Assembly: GCA_002390285.1 (NCBI GenBank)
Contig: DGPB01000014.1
Location: 181,316 to 245,315, forward strand
Origin: Cellvibrionales bacterium UBA4451
GTDB taxonomy: Bacteria > Pseudomonadota > Gammaproteobacteria > Pseudomonadales > Porticoccaceae
DNA: 64,000 bases
Direction: 5' to 3'
The first letter of the stretch is position 1; each line of letters opens with the position of its first letter. Shown one piece after another: positions 9,877 to 18,531 of the stretch. The translations under genes were made by a program, and so were the position numbers. The notes under the pieces are model-generated. The model was given only the letters and a program-made list of their open reading frames with translations. It ran no database searches and was not told where the DNA came from.

Positions 9877-10689
9877 ATGATTGCCACTCTACTCCTTATC
9901 TTTATTATTGTGTTCGTCTTCCTGGCATTCTATATACCCATATGGCGAAATAGCTGGATTCGCAATAAACCCTTTCCTTATGATTGGAATGTCATATTAG
10001 TCACCAACTTGCCGATTTATTCTGTTCTTCCATCTGACGAAAAGACCAAGCTCCAACAACTCATCAATCTGTTTATCGCCAAAAAACACTTTGTGGGTTG
10101 TGCCGGGTTGGAGATGACCGATGAAATCAAAGTTACCATAGCCGCTCAAGCCTGCTTGTTGCTCCTTCATCACCCCAAAACGGCCGTATACCCCAAACTC
10201 TATTCTGTTCTAGTCTACCCCTATGGGTTCAGGGCTGAACGCGAGCAGCGGCAGGAAGATGGCACGGTAGCTCTCGCCGCTCATAATTTATCGGGTGAAT
10301 CCTGGAGTAATGGCAAGGTGGTTCTGTCTTGGGACGATGTGGTTTCAGGTGCCTCAGATTTTACCGATGGCCGCAATGTAGTGTTGCATGAATTTGCCCA
10401 CCAGCTGGACTCAGCATCGGGTTCAACCAATGGCGCACCCCCATTGCGCCTCAATTGTTATGGCTCTTGGGCTAAGGTGTTGTCAGGGGAATTTGAAAAG
10501 CTCAAATGGGCTAGTTTGCGCCATCATAAAACCACTATGGATACATATGGCGCTACCAACCCGGCAGAATTTTTTGCGGTGGCCACGGAAACGTTTTTTG
10601 AGAAACCCGAACAACTATCCCAAAAACACCCGAAGCTATACGAAGAGTTAAGCCAGTACTATCAAACTGATCCCCGGCAGTGGCATTAA
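9877..10689 (+). CDS. mtfA: MtfA family zinc peptidase
   Basis: 270 residues, the usual MtfA length (peptidase family M90). The zinc-binding HExxH is HEFAHQLD at residues 171-178, and the third ligand region is likely the ATETFFEKP segment near 245. In E. coli MtfA binds the repressor Mlc and so affects glucose PTS expression; it also has aminopeptidase activity. Unlike E. coli MtfA, the first 20 residues here are a membrane-spanning helix (ATLLLIFIIVFVFLAF), as in many marine homologues. It is convergent with the next gene. Confidence 0.88.
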   Translation: MIATLLLIFIIVFVFLAFYIPIWRNSWIRNKPFPYDWNVILVTNLPIYSVLPSDEKTKLQQLINLFIAKKHFVGCAGLEMTDEIKVTIAAQACLLLLHHPKTAVYPKLYSVLVYPYGFRAEREQRQEDGTVALAAHNLSGESWSNGKVVLSWDDVVSGASDFTDGRNVVLHEFAHQLDSASGSTNGAPPLRLNCYGSWAKVLSGEFEKLKWASLRHHKTTMDTYGATNPAEFFAVATETFFEKPEQLSQKHPKLYEELSQYYQTDPRQWH

Positions 10690-10736
10690 AAATACGTTTT
10701 TAGAGGGGCCGCTATCCGTCAATAAATCAGTTATTC

Positions 10737-12431
10737 TTATTTCAACATATCCAGCGCTACCGCTTCGGCCACTTTAATGCCGTCTATGCCGGCCGATAAT
10801 ATGCCGCCTGCGTAACCGGCACCTTCACCCGCTGGATATAAGCCACAGGTGTTTATATTTTGGAAGTCTTTCCCTCGTCTGATACAAATCGGTGCTGAGG
10901 TTCTGGTTTCGACACCAGTCAGCACAGCATCGGTCATTGAAAACCCTTTAATCTGCTTTTCAAATTCCAGAATCGCTTCACGAATAGCATCTATAGCAAA
11001 CCTAGGCAAGGCTTGGCTCAAATCGCCCAAGGTAACGCCAGGTGTATAGGATGGAGTGACGGCACCCAAAGTTGTCGATGGTCTGTCCGCTAAAAAATCA
11101 CCCACCAGCTGTGCGGGAGCATGGTAGTTTTCACCACCCAGTTGATAAGCCAAGGTCTCCAGTTCACGCTGCAGATCAATGCCGGCCAAGGGGTGTCCGG
11201 GATAATCTTTCTCAGGCTCTATGCCGACCACAATGGCGGAGTTGGCATTGCGCTCATTCCGTGAATATTGCGACATGCCGTTGGTGACCACTCTGCCCTC
11301 TTCTGAGGTGGCGGCAACGACAGTACCGCCCGGGCACATACAAAAACTGTAGACACTGCGGCCATTCTTGCAGTGATGTACCAGCTTGTAGTCTGCTGCG
11401 CCGAGGATGGGGTGACCCGCTTGCTCACCAAACTGTGCTTTGTCGATGATGGACTGCGGATGTTCGATACGAAAACCAATGGAGAAGGGTTTGGGCTCAA
11501 TATAAACCCCTTGCTCTAACAACATTTGGAAACTGTCCCGTGCGCTATGACCTATAGCCAAAATAATATGCCGGCTATGCAGGGTTTCACCGGTGCTCAG
11601 AGTTACACCCGTGATTTGTCCACTTCCTTTTTCTTGAGGATCTTTTTCTTGAGAGCCTTCTTTTTGGGAGCCGCCTTCAACAGGCTCGCATTCAAGCGTT
11701 TCTCTATGAATGGTTTCTACTTTACAGCCAAATCGAACTTCACCACCCAGCGCGGTAATATCGTTGCGGATATTTTCGACCATTGCCACCAGCTTGAAGG
11801 TACCGATATGGGGTTTGTTGATGTACATGATTTCTTCAGGTGCACCGGCCTTCACAAACTCCGTTAACACCTTACGGCCCAAGTGACGCTTGTCCTTTAC
11901 TTGGCTATACAACTTGCCATCAGAGAAGGTACCAGCCCCTCCCTCGCCATACTGCACGTTGGATTCTGTATTGAGCTTGCCTTCACGCCACATGCTCCAA
12001 GTGTCCTTGGTGCGCTGTCTCACGTTCTGACCTCGCTCTAACACAATAGGCTTGAGGCCCATTTGAGCCAATACCAACGCTGCCAATATGCCACAGGGGC
12101 CAAAACCAATCACGATAGGCCGCTGTTGGTCGTCAGCTGGAAAACTCTCACAGGGCTCAGCAACAAACTGATAAGCGGTATTCGGGCTTGGCCGAACAAA
12201 TGACTGATTGGCGAACTGCTCCAACACGCGCTGTTCCGCGGCATCAGTTAACGCCACCTCAAACTGATAAATCAGCTTGATATTGTTTTTTTTGCGAGCA
12301 TCAAGGCTGCGCTTAAACAGGGTAAAGCCCTGTAACTCACCGTCCGTTATGTTCAATGTATCCATAATGGCTGCGTGCAGCTCATCATCGGTATGATCAA
12401 GAGGTAGTTCGATATCGCTGAGTCGTAGCAT
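10737..12431 (-). CDS. NAD(P)/FAD-dependent oxidoreductase (YhiN/HI0933-like large family)
   Basis: 564 residues. An N-terminal domain of about 90 residues is followed by a Rossmann FAD-binding segment, VIGFGPCGILAALVLAQMG (about 105-123), then VYGEGGAGTFSDGKL and, near the C-terminus, GEGAGYAGGILSAGIDG, which contacts FAD. This matches the widespread 'FAD-dependent dehydrogenase' family whose substrate is not known. A low-complexity insert of repeated Gln/Glu/Lys (about residues 247-268) is absent from the conserved core, and on the DNA it is a short tandem repeat. No operon partner: the gene is convergent with mtfA and divergent from the hybrid kinase. Confidence 0.85.
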   Translation of the reverse strand: MLRLSDIELPLDHTDDELHAAIMDTLNITDGELQGFTLFKRSLDARKKNNIKLIYQFEVALTDAAEQRVLEQFANQSFVRPSPNTAYQFVAEPCESFPADDQQRPIVIGFGPCGILAALVLAQMGLKPIVLERGQNVRQRTKDTWSMWREGKLNTESNVQYGEGGAGTFSDGKLYSQVKDKRHLGRKVLTEFVKAGAPEEIMYINKPHIGTFKLVAMVENIRNDITALGGEVRFGCKVETIHRETLECEPVEGGSQKEGSQEKDPQEKGSGQITGVTLSTGETLHSRHIILAIGHSARDSFQMLLEQGVYIEPKPFSIGFRIEHPQSIIDKAQFGEQAGHPILGAADYKLVHHCKNGRSVYSFCMCPGGTVVAATSEEGRVVTNGMSQYSRNERNANSAIVVGIEPEKDYPGHPLAGIDLQRELETLAYQLGGENYHAPAQLVGDFLADRPSTTLGAVTPSYTPGVTLGDLSQALPRFAIDAIREAILEFEKQIKGFSMTDAVLTGVETRTSAPICIRRGKDFQNINTCGLYPAGEGAGYAGGILSAGIDGIKVAEAVALDMLK

Positions 12432-12648
12432 GTTAGGTTAGCGTCGCTGCCGGTTAGACCAGGGGGCTAGAGGCTAGCCCGAGCAGCGGCATTTTAGCAT
12501 AAGGACAGCAGTAACTGTGTTGCTGTATAAGTACTTAAAAATAGGATGACATCCAATTACACATCACCCATCAGCTAGCATGGTTGCGCAGATTAAGTCA
12601 ACAAGGGTAATATAAAAGTGTTTTTTTCACCAACCGAAGAGCGACGAC

Positions 12649-15600
12649 ATGTTTCTACATTTTAGATTGGGTCTTGGTGCAAAATTCGCGCTTTGGCTGG
12701 GCCTGTTCATAATTATTATGGCTGCCGCCACTTATAACATTTATGTGTCTGAGAAAGCTTCCGTCGTAGATAAAGTCAAAGCGCAAAAAATGGTTATGCT
12801 CACCAAGCGAACGAGAGAAATAGAATCCCGTCTGCAGGTCCATAATAGAAACCTACTAGAGACGAAAGACTTTATTGTACGTAATGTCTTTACTAAAGGC
12901 ATTGTCGACGTCGGCGTTGATCCGATAACCGTTACTAGGAAAGAGGTCTTGAATGCAAGGCTGCAAGCAAGTTTCAGCCGCTTAACATCATCCTATCCTG
13001 AATATCAAAAGATGTCCTATCTTAATATTGTCGGTGAAGAACTGGTCCGTATTGAAGCGACGGCTGATAAGGCGAAGGTGGCTGCCTTCGATAGTCTGCA
13101 GAACTGGTCTGGCGAACCTTTCATGACCGAAGCGCTCAAATTGGAAGAGGGCGATATCTACCTTTCCAATATCACCCTGAAACGAGTAGGTGGAATCATT
13201 CAGGTGCCGCATATGCCAGTACTCACAATGGTTACCCCGACCTACAACGATCAGCAGATATCAGGCCTACTGCTGCTCGAGATGTCTATCAAACCGCTAT
13301 TGACCCACATTTCTTACGAAGACGAGACTGTAGCTATTGTCGATGAGAGGGGTTTCTATCTTAGTCATTTTGTTCCGGACAAAACCTTCGGATCCGATCA
13401 GGGAACTAAATCCCTGTTTCAGTTGGATGAGCCAGAACTGGCTGAGATCAGTACCCGTAAGGAAGCGTTAATAAGAATTCACCAAGATCATGATGGTGAG
13501 ATGGATGGATTTAGCAGAATCTATTTTTCACCGACGGACCGCAGCCGATACTGGTTGATGACCATCAATGTTAAGAAAGAGATGGTGTATGGAGACATCT
13601 CTGGTTTTTTTAAGAGGTTACTGATCTCTGGGGTGGCCATCGGCCCGATCTTCTTATTTCTTTTTTTCTGGTTTGTAAAAAAACAAATTCTGACGCCTAT
13701 ATTTATTCTATCCTCTGCGGCAAAACGGCTGATGGCGGGTGATTTGTCAGTGCGCGGCGATGTAGGATCGGTCACTGAGGAATTTCAAATTCTGTGCACG
13801 TCGATCAACGACTTTGCAGAAAATCAGCAACAGGCTTTGAAAAACGCCGCTAAAATAGCCGCTGAGATGAGTCAAAGCATTACCAGCGAGCGAGAACAGC
13901 GGTTGCGCTTGGACGCTACGTTGAACACTGTCAACGATGCCGTCATCACTATAGATGAGAATGGCACCATCGAAAGCTTCAATTTGGCCGCGATTACGGT
14001 CTTCGGTTATCAGCCTGAGGATGTGATCGGCAAGAATGTGAACATCCTGATGCCGCAGCCTTATCATGACGAGCACGATGGCTACCTGAGCCGTTTTCTC
14101 AAGGAGCGCACGCCCCGTGTCATCGGCGTGGGACGCGAGGTGGTCGGGCTGCGAAATAATGGCAGCGAGTTCCCGATGGAGCTGGCTGTTAACGAAACGA
14201 TGCTTAGCAACCGACGCATTTTCACCGGGGTGGTGCGGGATATTAGCAATAGGAAAGCTATCGAAACAGAACTCCTCTTAATCCGTAAAGAATCCGAAAA
14301 CATCTTCGACAAAAATTTGGGTAAAGTCCTTGATGCCATGTCGCGCGGGGACCTGACTCAAAAAATTGACTCGGTCGTTCCAGGAGAAACGCACAGGGAA
14401 CGAACCATTTACAATAACCTCAATACGTTGATGGACCAGCTTAATCGCTTCTCCGAGGAATTGTCACGGGTGGCGCGCGAGGTGGGTACCGAGGGCATTC
14501 TGGGTGGGCAGGCCGTGGTGCCGGACGTCGACGGCACGTGGAAGGAACTGACCGACAACGTGAACGCGATGGCGAGTAATCTGACCCTGCAGGTGCGTAA
14601 TATTGCCGACGTGACCATGGCGGTGTCCAAGGGTGATCTGTCGCAGAGAATCACGGCAGAGTCCCGGGGCGAGGTAAACATACTTATGCGCAATATCAAT
14701 TCGATGATCAGCATGCTCTCTGAAGACAGAGATAAACGTGATAAGACTGAGTCAGCGCTGCTGGCCGCGACGAGAGCGAAGAGCGATTTTCTCGCCAACA
14801 TGAGCCACGAGATTCGCACGCCAATGAATACTATCATCGGCATGTCGCAATTGTGCTTGAGAACCGAACTAAACGACCAGCAGCGTAAATACATATCAAA
14901 CGTTAGTTTATCGGCTTCGAGTTTACTGGCGGTCATCAACGATATTCTTGATTTCTCCAAGGTCGATGCTGGCATGCTCGTTTTAGAAAAGATTCACTTC
15001 TCCCTGGCGGATAGCATAGAGCTTATCGACACCAATATCGGTTTCATGGCGCGGGAAAAGAATTTGTACTTGAATACGAAGATAGAACCCGATGTGCCGT
15101 CGGTTCTTATAGGAGACCCCCTGCGTCTTTCGCAGGTGTTAATGAACCTGTTGGGCAACGCGGTGAAGTTCACTTCTACGGGCGGCGTCAGCCTGTTAGT
15201 GTCACTGAAGGAAGCAGTATCAGAGGCAGTTGAGCTTGAGTTTCGGGTGAGCGACACAGGTATTGGCTTAAACTCCTCTCAGGCCAAGAGGCTGTTTAGA
15301 GCCTTTACCCAAGAAGACACGACGACCACGCGTTCTTATGGTGGCACGGGGCTAGGACTGTCGATCAGCAAACGGCTTGTCGAACTGATGGGCGGCGCTA
15401 TCTGGGTCGAAGACCATCTCGGGGTCGGTTGCATTTTTTGCTTCACGGCGCGTTTTCGCCTCGGCGATATGAGCAAGATTATTAATTCCGAGGTTTGCTT
15501 GCCGCCGGAAGCCACTATGCTGGCGACGCTGAAGGGCACACGCATTTTGGTGGCCGAGGACAATGAGTTCAACCAGGATCTGATCAAAGAGATACTGGAG

Positions 15601-15900
15601 CAATGGGGCATAGTGGTCACTCTTTGCGAAAACGGGTGGGAAGCGGTGATGATATTGGCCAAGAAGCCCTTCGATATCGTGCTGATGGACGTGCAGATGC
15701 CGGTCATGGACGGCTATGAGGCCACGCGCAGAATCCGGACGATGCCCGGACTGGCAAACCAACCGATTATCGCCATGACCGCTAACGCCATGGCCGAGGA
15801 TGAGCGCCGTTGTAAAGAGGCCGGGATGAATGACTTCGAAACCAAGCCGATCGACCAGGGTCATTTGTATCAGACCCTGATCAAGTGGTTGCCTAAGTAA
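12649..15900 (+). CDS. membrane hybrid sensor histidine kinase (PAS, HAMP, HisKA, HATPase, REC)
   Basis: 1083 residues. Membrane helices lie at about 10-30 and 325-345, enclosing an extracytoplasmic sensor of about 290 residues of dCache-like length. Then follow a HAMP domain (346-400), a PAS domain (about 425-540, resembling FixL-type PAS with MPQPYHDEHDGYL), a second HAMP-like stretch (about 555-690), HisKA with phospho-acceptor His720 in NMSHEIRTPMN, a HATPase_c with GGTGLGLSI, and a C-terminal receiver with Asp1014 in LMDVQMPVMDG. There is no HPt domain, so phosphate must pass to a separate HPt protein or the receiver acts as a phosphatase switch. Its kinase-receiver half is closely similar to the soluble kinase at 47372-49021. 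The signal is unknown; no regulator gene is adjacent. Confidence 0.9.
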   Translation: MFLHFRLGLGAKFALWLGLFIIIMAAATYNIYVSEKASVVDKVKAQKMVMLTKRTREIESRLQVHNRNLLETKDFIVRNVFTKGIVDVGVDPITVTRKEVLNARLQASFSRLTSSYPEYQKMSYLNIVGEELVRIEATADKAKVAAFDSLQNWSGEPFMTEALKLEEGDIYLSNITLKRVGGIIQVPHMPVLTMVTPTYNDQQISGLLLLEMSIKPLLTHISYEDETVAIVDERGFYLSHFVPDKTFGSDQGTKSLFQLDEPELAEISTRKEALIRIHQDHDGEMDGFSRIYFSPTDRSRYWLMTINVKKEMVYGDISGFFKRLLISGVAIGPIFLFLFFWFVKKQILTPIFILSSAAKRLMAGDLSVRGDVGSVTEEFQILCTSINDFAENQQQALKNAAKIAAEMSQSITSEREQRLRLDATLNTVNDAVITIDENGTIESFNLAAITVFGYQPEDVIGKNVNILMPQPYHDEHDGYLSRFLKERTPRVIGVGREVVGLRNNGSEFPMELAVNETMLSNRRIFTGVVRDISNRKAIETELLLIRKESENIFDKNLGKVLDAMSRGDLTQKIDSVVPGETHRERTIYNNLNTLMDQLNRFSEELSRVAREVGTEGILGGQAVVPDVDGTWKELTDNVNAMASNLTLQVRNIADVTMAVSKGDLSQRITAESRGEVNILMRNINSMISMLSEDRDKRDKTESALLAATRAKSDFLANMSHEIRTPMNTIIGMSQLCLRTELNDQQRKYISNVSLSASSLLAVINDILDFSKVDAGMLVLEKIHFSLADSIELIDTNIGFMAREKNLYLNTKIEPDVPSVLIGDPLRLSQVLMNLLGNAVKFTSTGGVSLLVSLKEAVSEAVELEFRVSDTGIGLNSSQAKRLFRAFTQEDTTTTRSYGGTGLGLSISKRLVELMGGAIWVEDHLGVGCIFCFTARFRLGDMSKIINSEVCLPPEATMLATLKGTRILVAEDNEFNQDLIKEILEQWGIVVTLCENGWEAVMILAKKPFDIVLMDVQMPVMDGYEATRRIRTMPGLANQPIIAMTANAMAEDERRCKEAGMNDFETKPIDQGHLYQTLIKWLPK

Positions 15901-16216
15901 CCGAAGTGATCCGCTCCATTTTAAACAGATACTTCTCTAAGCGACGTTTATTTACGAGGTTAGCTGATCAGGGGGAGGGGGTTTTTCACCCGTACGACAT
16001 GTAAATGAATCTATCTATAGCACTTAAAAGGATCTTCGGGGGTAGTGGTATGCAATGTACCCCCCCCCATCCTACAATTCAGTTTAAGGTGTATTTATCT
16101 TTCACGATTCGTTCACACTCAACCGTGAAACATATGGTTTTTGATGCAGATAATTAGTATTATGGTTTTTCTGCTTTCGTAGAGATACCAAGTGTTTACA
16201 AGGAATGCGCCTTAAT
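15901..16216. other. non-coding leader before tRNA-Gly with an inverted repeat
   Basis: 316 bases with no gene. A 7-bp perfect inverted repeat, GGGGGTA at 16038-16044 with TACCCCC at 16058-16064, runs into a tract of nine C. It has no T-run, so it is a poor intrinsic terminator. The tRNA promoter should lie in the AT-rich last 80 bases. Confidence 0.5.
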
Positions 16217-16292
<76 letters not shown>

Positions 16293-16334
16293 TTTTTTAA
16301 TTGCGTGTTAATCACTTTTTAAATAGGCGTTGTA

Positions 16335-16724
16335 ATGCAGATTGTGACTAAAGTCGTTCGCTGGGCTCTAGGCTCTCTAATTTTATTCTTTAACTGGGCA
16401 TTCACCCCCAGAAGTATTAAGAGAGAAGCAGAGCTGCAGGCTGCCATAGATCAGCAAACTGCAGGCTTGTCTTTGTATCAGTACCCTGCTTGTCCGTTTT
16501 GCGTCAAAGTACGCCGAGCAATGAAGCGACATAGCTTAAACATCCATACCGTCGATGCAAAACGCTGTGAAACCAGCAAGCAAGAATTGATCGAAGGCGG
16601 CGGAACGCTCAAAGTACCCTGCCTACGAATTGAAGAGAATGCAGGTGATGTTCGCTGGATGTATGAGTCTTCCGAGATTATCCGCTACCTAGAAGGTAAA
16701 GTGTCTGCATTGCAGGCGGCTTAA
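16335..16724 (+). CDS. membrane-anchored glutaredoxin-like protein
   Basis: 129 residues. One N-terminal membrane segment (about 8-24) is followed by a glutaredoxin fold with active site CPFC in YQYPACPFCVKVRR. It has the TxKVPCLRIE-type cis-proline segment (TLKVPCLRI) and a C-terminal ESSEIIRYLE helix, as in glutaredoxin/GST-N proteins. It should reduce disulphides or glutathionylated targets at the cytoplasmic face. It starts 43 bases after the tRNA and may share its promoter region. Confidence 0.88.
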   Translation: MQIVTKVVRWALGSLILFFNWAFTPRSIKREAELQAAIDQQTAGLSLYQYPACPFCVKVRRAMKRHSLNIHTVDAKRCETSKQELIEGGGTLKVPCLRIEENAGDVRWMYESSEIIRYLEGKVSALQAA

Positions 16725-16764
16725 CCGCCAAAGCAGTTAGCGTCAGAAGCACCTAACTTGAAAC

Positions 16765-16798
16765 AAGCCCCGGAAAAATCTTCAGGGGCTTTCTTTTT
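16765..16798 (+). terminator. intrinsic terminator after the glutaredoxin gene
   Basis: AAGCCCC (16765-16771) pairs with GGGGCTT (16785-16791) across a 13-base loop, followed by TCTTTTT. The convergent gene's stop codon at 16782 lies inside the loop, so the hairpin probably ends both transcripts, although the T-run favours the plus strand. Confidence 0.75.
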
Positions 16799-17129
16799 CC
16801 ACCAAAACCCCGTCCCTATAGACGCTATTGCAGTGGTTGCATTCATATTGAGCAGGTCGGCATTGAAGCGTGTAATTTTCTTCCAACTCTGAGGCATTGC
16901 ATATTGGGCAAGAAATTTTCACTTTTGCATCAACGAGAGCAGTAAGCCTCATACCAAAAAAATAAACGCATAGCAGGGCAATAATTGTGGCGAAAACGGT
17001 TCCCGTGATGACATAAAAATAAAGCCCTAACCCCACACCTAGTCCAATAATACCTGACACTAAAAAGGCTAAAAAGATGAACCACATCCTTCGGGTTTCG
17101 GCTGCTTTTAGATTCTGGAAACTGTTCAT
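16782..17129 (-). CDS. small membrane protein with zinc-ribbon tail
   Basis: 115 residues. Two hydrophobic helices (about 15-38 and 41-60) are followed by a cytoplasmic tail with two pairs of cysteines, CPIC and CNHC, spaced as in a zinc ribbon. I do not recognise the family. It is convergent with the glutaredoxin gene and lies 50 bases downstream of the Sel1-repeat gene on the same strand, so those two could be co-transcribed. Confidence 0.65.
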   Translation of the reverse strand: MNSFQNLKAAETRRMWFIFLAFLVSGIIGLGVGLGLYFYVITGTVFATIIALLCVYFFGMRLTALVDAKVKISCPICNASELEENYTLQCRPAQYECNHCNSVYRDGVLVEKESP

Positions 17130-17179
17130 AACGGGAAACTATGCGTTATATGCCAACTAACAACGAGACACAAAACCGC

Positions 17180-17704
17180 TTATTTCATAAATCGTTGTTT
17201 TAAAAACTCACTGGCAAGTGCAAACCCGGCATCTGCTGATTTTGTGATCCAGGTATTGGCTACTTGATCATCCCTTTCTACACCCAGCCCGTTATAGTAC
17301 AAGCTACCCAGCCCATACATTGCTGCGGCGTGACCTTTGTTTGAAGCCTGTTCATACCACTTGGCAGCTGCCGAATAATCCTGTGTCACACCCGTACCAG
17401 ACTGATAGTCTGAAGCCGTATAAAACATGGCATTAACGTGACCCTGTTTTGCTGCTTTTTCATAATTTTCAAAAGATTTTTGATCATTTTGATCGGTGCC
17501 CCAGCCCTCTTTGTAGAGAATAGCCACGCCATACTGAGCGTCTGCATCTCCCTGTTCTGCTAGTGGTGAAAGAATGGCGAACCCTTCTTCCAACTTTCCA
17601 CTTCTAATGGCTTCATACCCCTCTTCAAGCGTACTGGCGAATGAAGCTGTTGAAAACACGACTGCCGAGAACATGAGTCCAATGAAGAGACTTAAAAATT
17701 TCAT
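17180..17704 (-). CDS. secreted Sel1-repeat protein
   Basis: 174 residues from the chosen ATG at 17704, which has AAGGAA eight bases before it and opens a clean Sec signal peptide (cleavage after SFA, near residue 23). A start ten codons upstream would spoil the signal. The mature part is three to four Sel1-like (TPR-like) repeats of about 36 residues, with AMFYTASDYQSGTGV and AMYGLGSLYYNGLGV as the clearest. Such proteins are periplasmic scaffolds for protein contacts. The partner is unknown. Confidence 0.85.
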   Translation of the reverse strand: MKFLSLFIGLMFSAVVFSTASFASTLEEGYEAIRSGKLEEGFAILSPLAEQGDADAQYGVAILYKEGWGTDQNDQKSFENYEKAAKQGHVNAMFYTASDYQSGTGVTQDYSAAAKWYEQASNKGHAAAMYGLGSLYYNGLGVERDDQVANTWITKSADAGFALASEFLKQRFMK

Positions 17705-18114
17705 AGATATTCCTTTTAACGTAATCACGAACACATACCAAACATGCTCTTTTTTTCATCTACTCACCCTGAAAAACAGGACAAAAGTTTGATTTTAAAG
17801 GGTTTTAATGGGACAAAAATCCTTTCGATACAACGCGAGAAGCCTCAATTTACCCAAGGGTCGCATGCATGCAATTGATGCCGCAGTATAGGCTTATTAC
17901 AAATAACTGAAAAGTAAGCCCTACGTGGGAGCCAATGACAAAAAGCAACGAACAGAATCAAAATGGCCACCCAGCATGGTTCTTGTTGATCTATGACCAA
18001 CAACGGGTAACTTTCGCTCAAAACCCGTAGGTTATCGTCTGTTTTACCGTTAAATTAAGCCCTTATAGTTGTCTTTAACCCTTAGAATTGCCTTTAACCC
18101 TTAATAGAGCAGAG
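17705..18114. other. non-coding stretch with a direct repeat near its end
   Basis: About 410 bases between divergent genes. Near the right end, TTG(T/C)CTTTAACCCTTA occurs twice, at 18069-18084 and 18088-18103, a 19-base spacing close to two helical turns, just upstream of the PqqD-like frame. This could be a regulator site for the flavoprotein gene. Nothing else is visible. Confidence 0.4.
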
Positions 18115-18498
18115 ATGATTCATCCTATGGATAACACAGAGTATTTTTATCGCACCGCTATATTTACCCGCAAAGACAAGCAGGTCGCATTAGCTGACAT
18201 TCATCAACCAGAAACCAGCTCACCGCTGGATGAATAGATGGGCATTGTGGTATCCCTCGCTGACGGAAAACATACCATTCAGGCGTTAGTGGATTACATG
18301 AGTAGCCGCTATCAACAAGCACCTGATAATCTAGAAGAAACACTCCACTCTGTGCTCGAACGACTGCAGGAGGGTAAGATTGTCCAACTGAGCGAAACAG
18401 CCGTGGATTTGCCCTATTATTTAGCCTCACCCATCGAAGAACTGGATATAGAGAAGGCTAAAAATTTAATCCAGGAAGATGGGTATACCCAACACTAA
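18115..18498 (+). pseudogene. PqqD-like small protein interrupted by an in-frame TAG
   Basis: One frame runs from ATG 18115 (or 18127) through 40 codons, meets a TAG at 18235-18237, and continues from the very next codon for 86 more to 18498. The downstream half, with LADGKHTIQALVDYM and LERLQEGKIVQL, resembles the winged-helix PqqD fold (hypervariable turn, then LxxLxxxGxV). The upstream half reads as a natural N-terminus. A TGG (Trp) to TAG change would account for the break. The downstream part could still be translated from ATG 18238, which abuts the stop. It sits 34 bases before the flavin monooxygenase and was probably co-transcribed. I cannot exclude a sequencing error. Confidence 0.6.
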
Positions 18499-18531
18499 GC
18501 GTCATTAAAGCCTACAGATGAGTGCCAACCT

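Noticed and set aside
16038..16068. G5/C9 inverted repeat as a terminator for the hybrid kinase
   Set aside because: No T-tract follows and the stem is only seven pairs; it is recorded only as a repeat.
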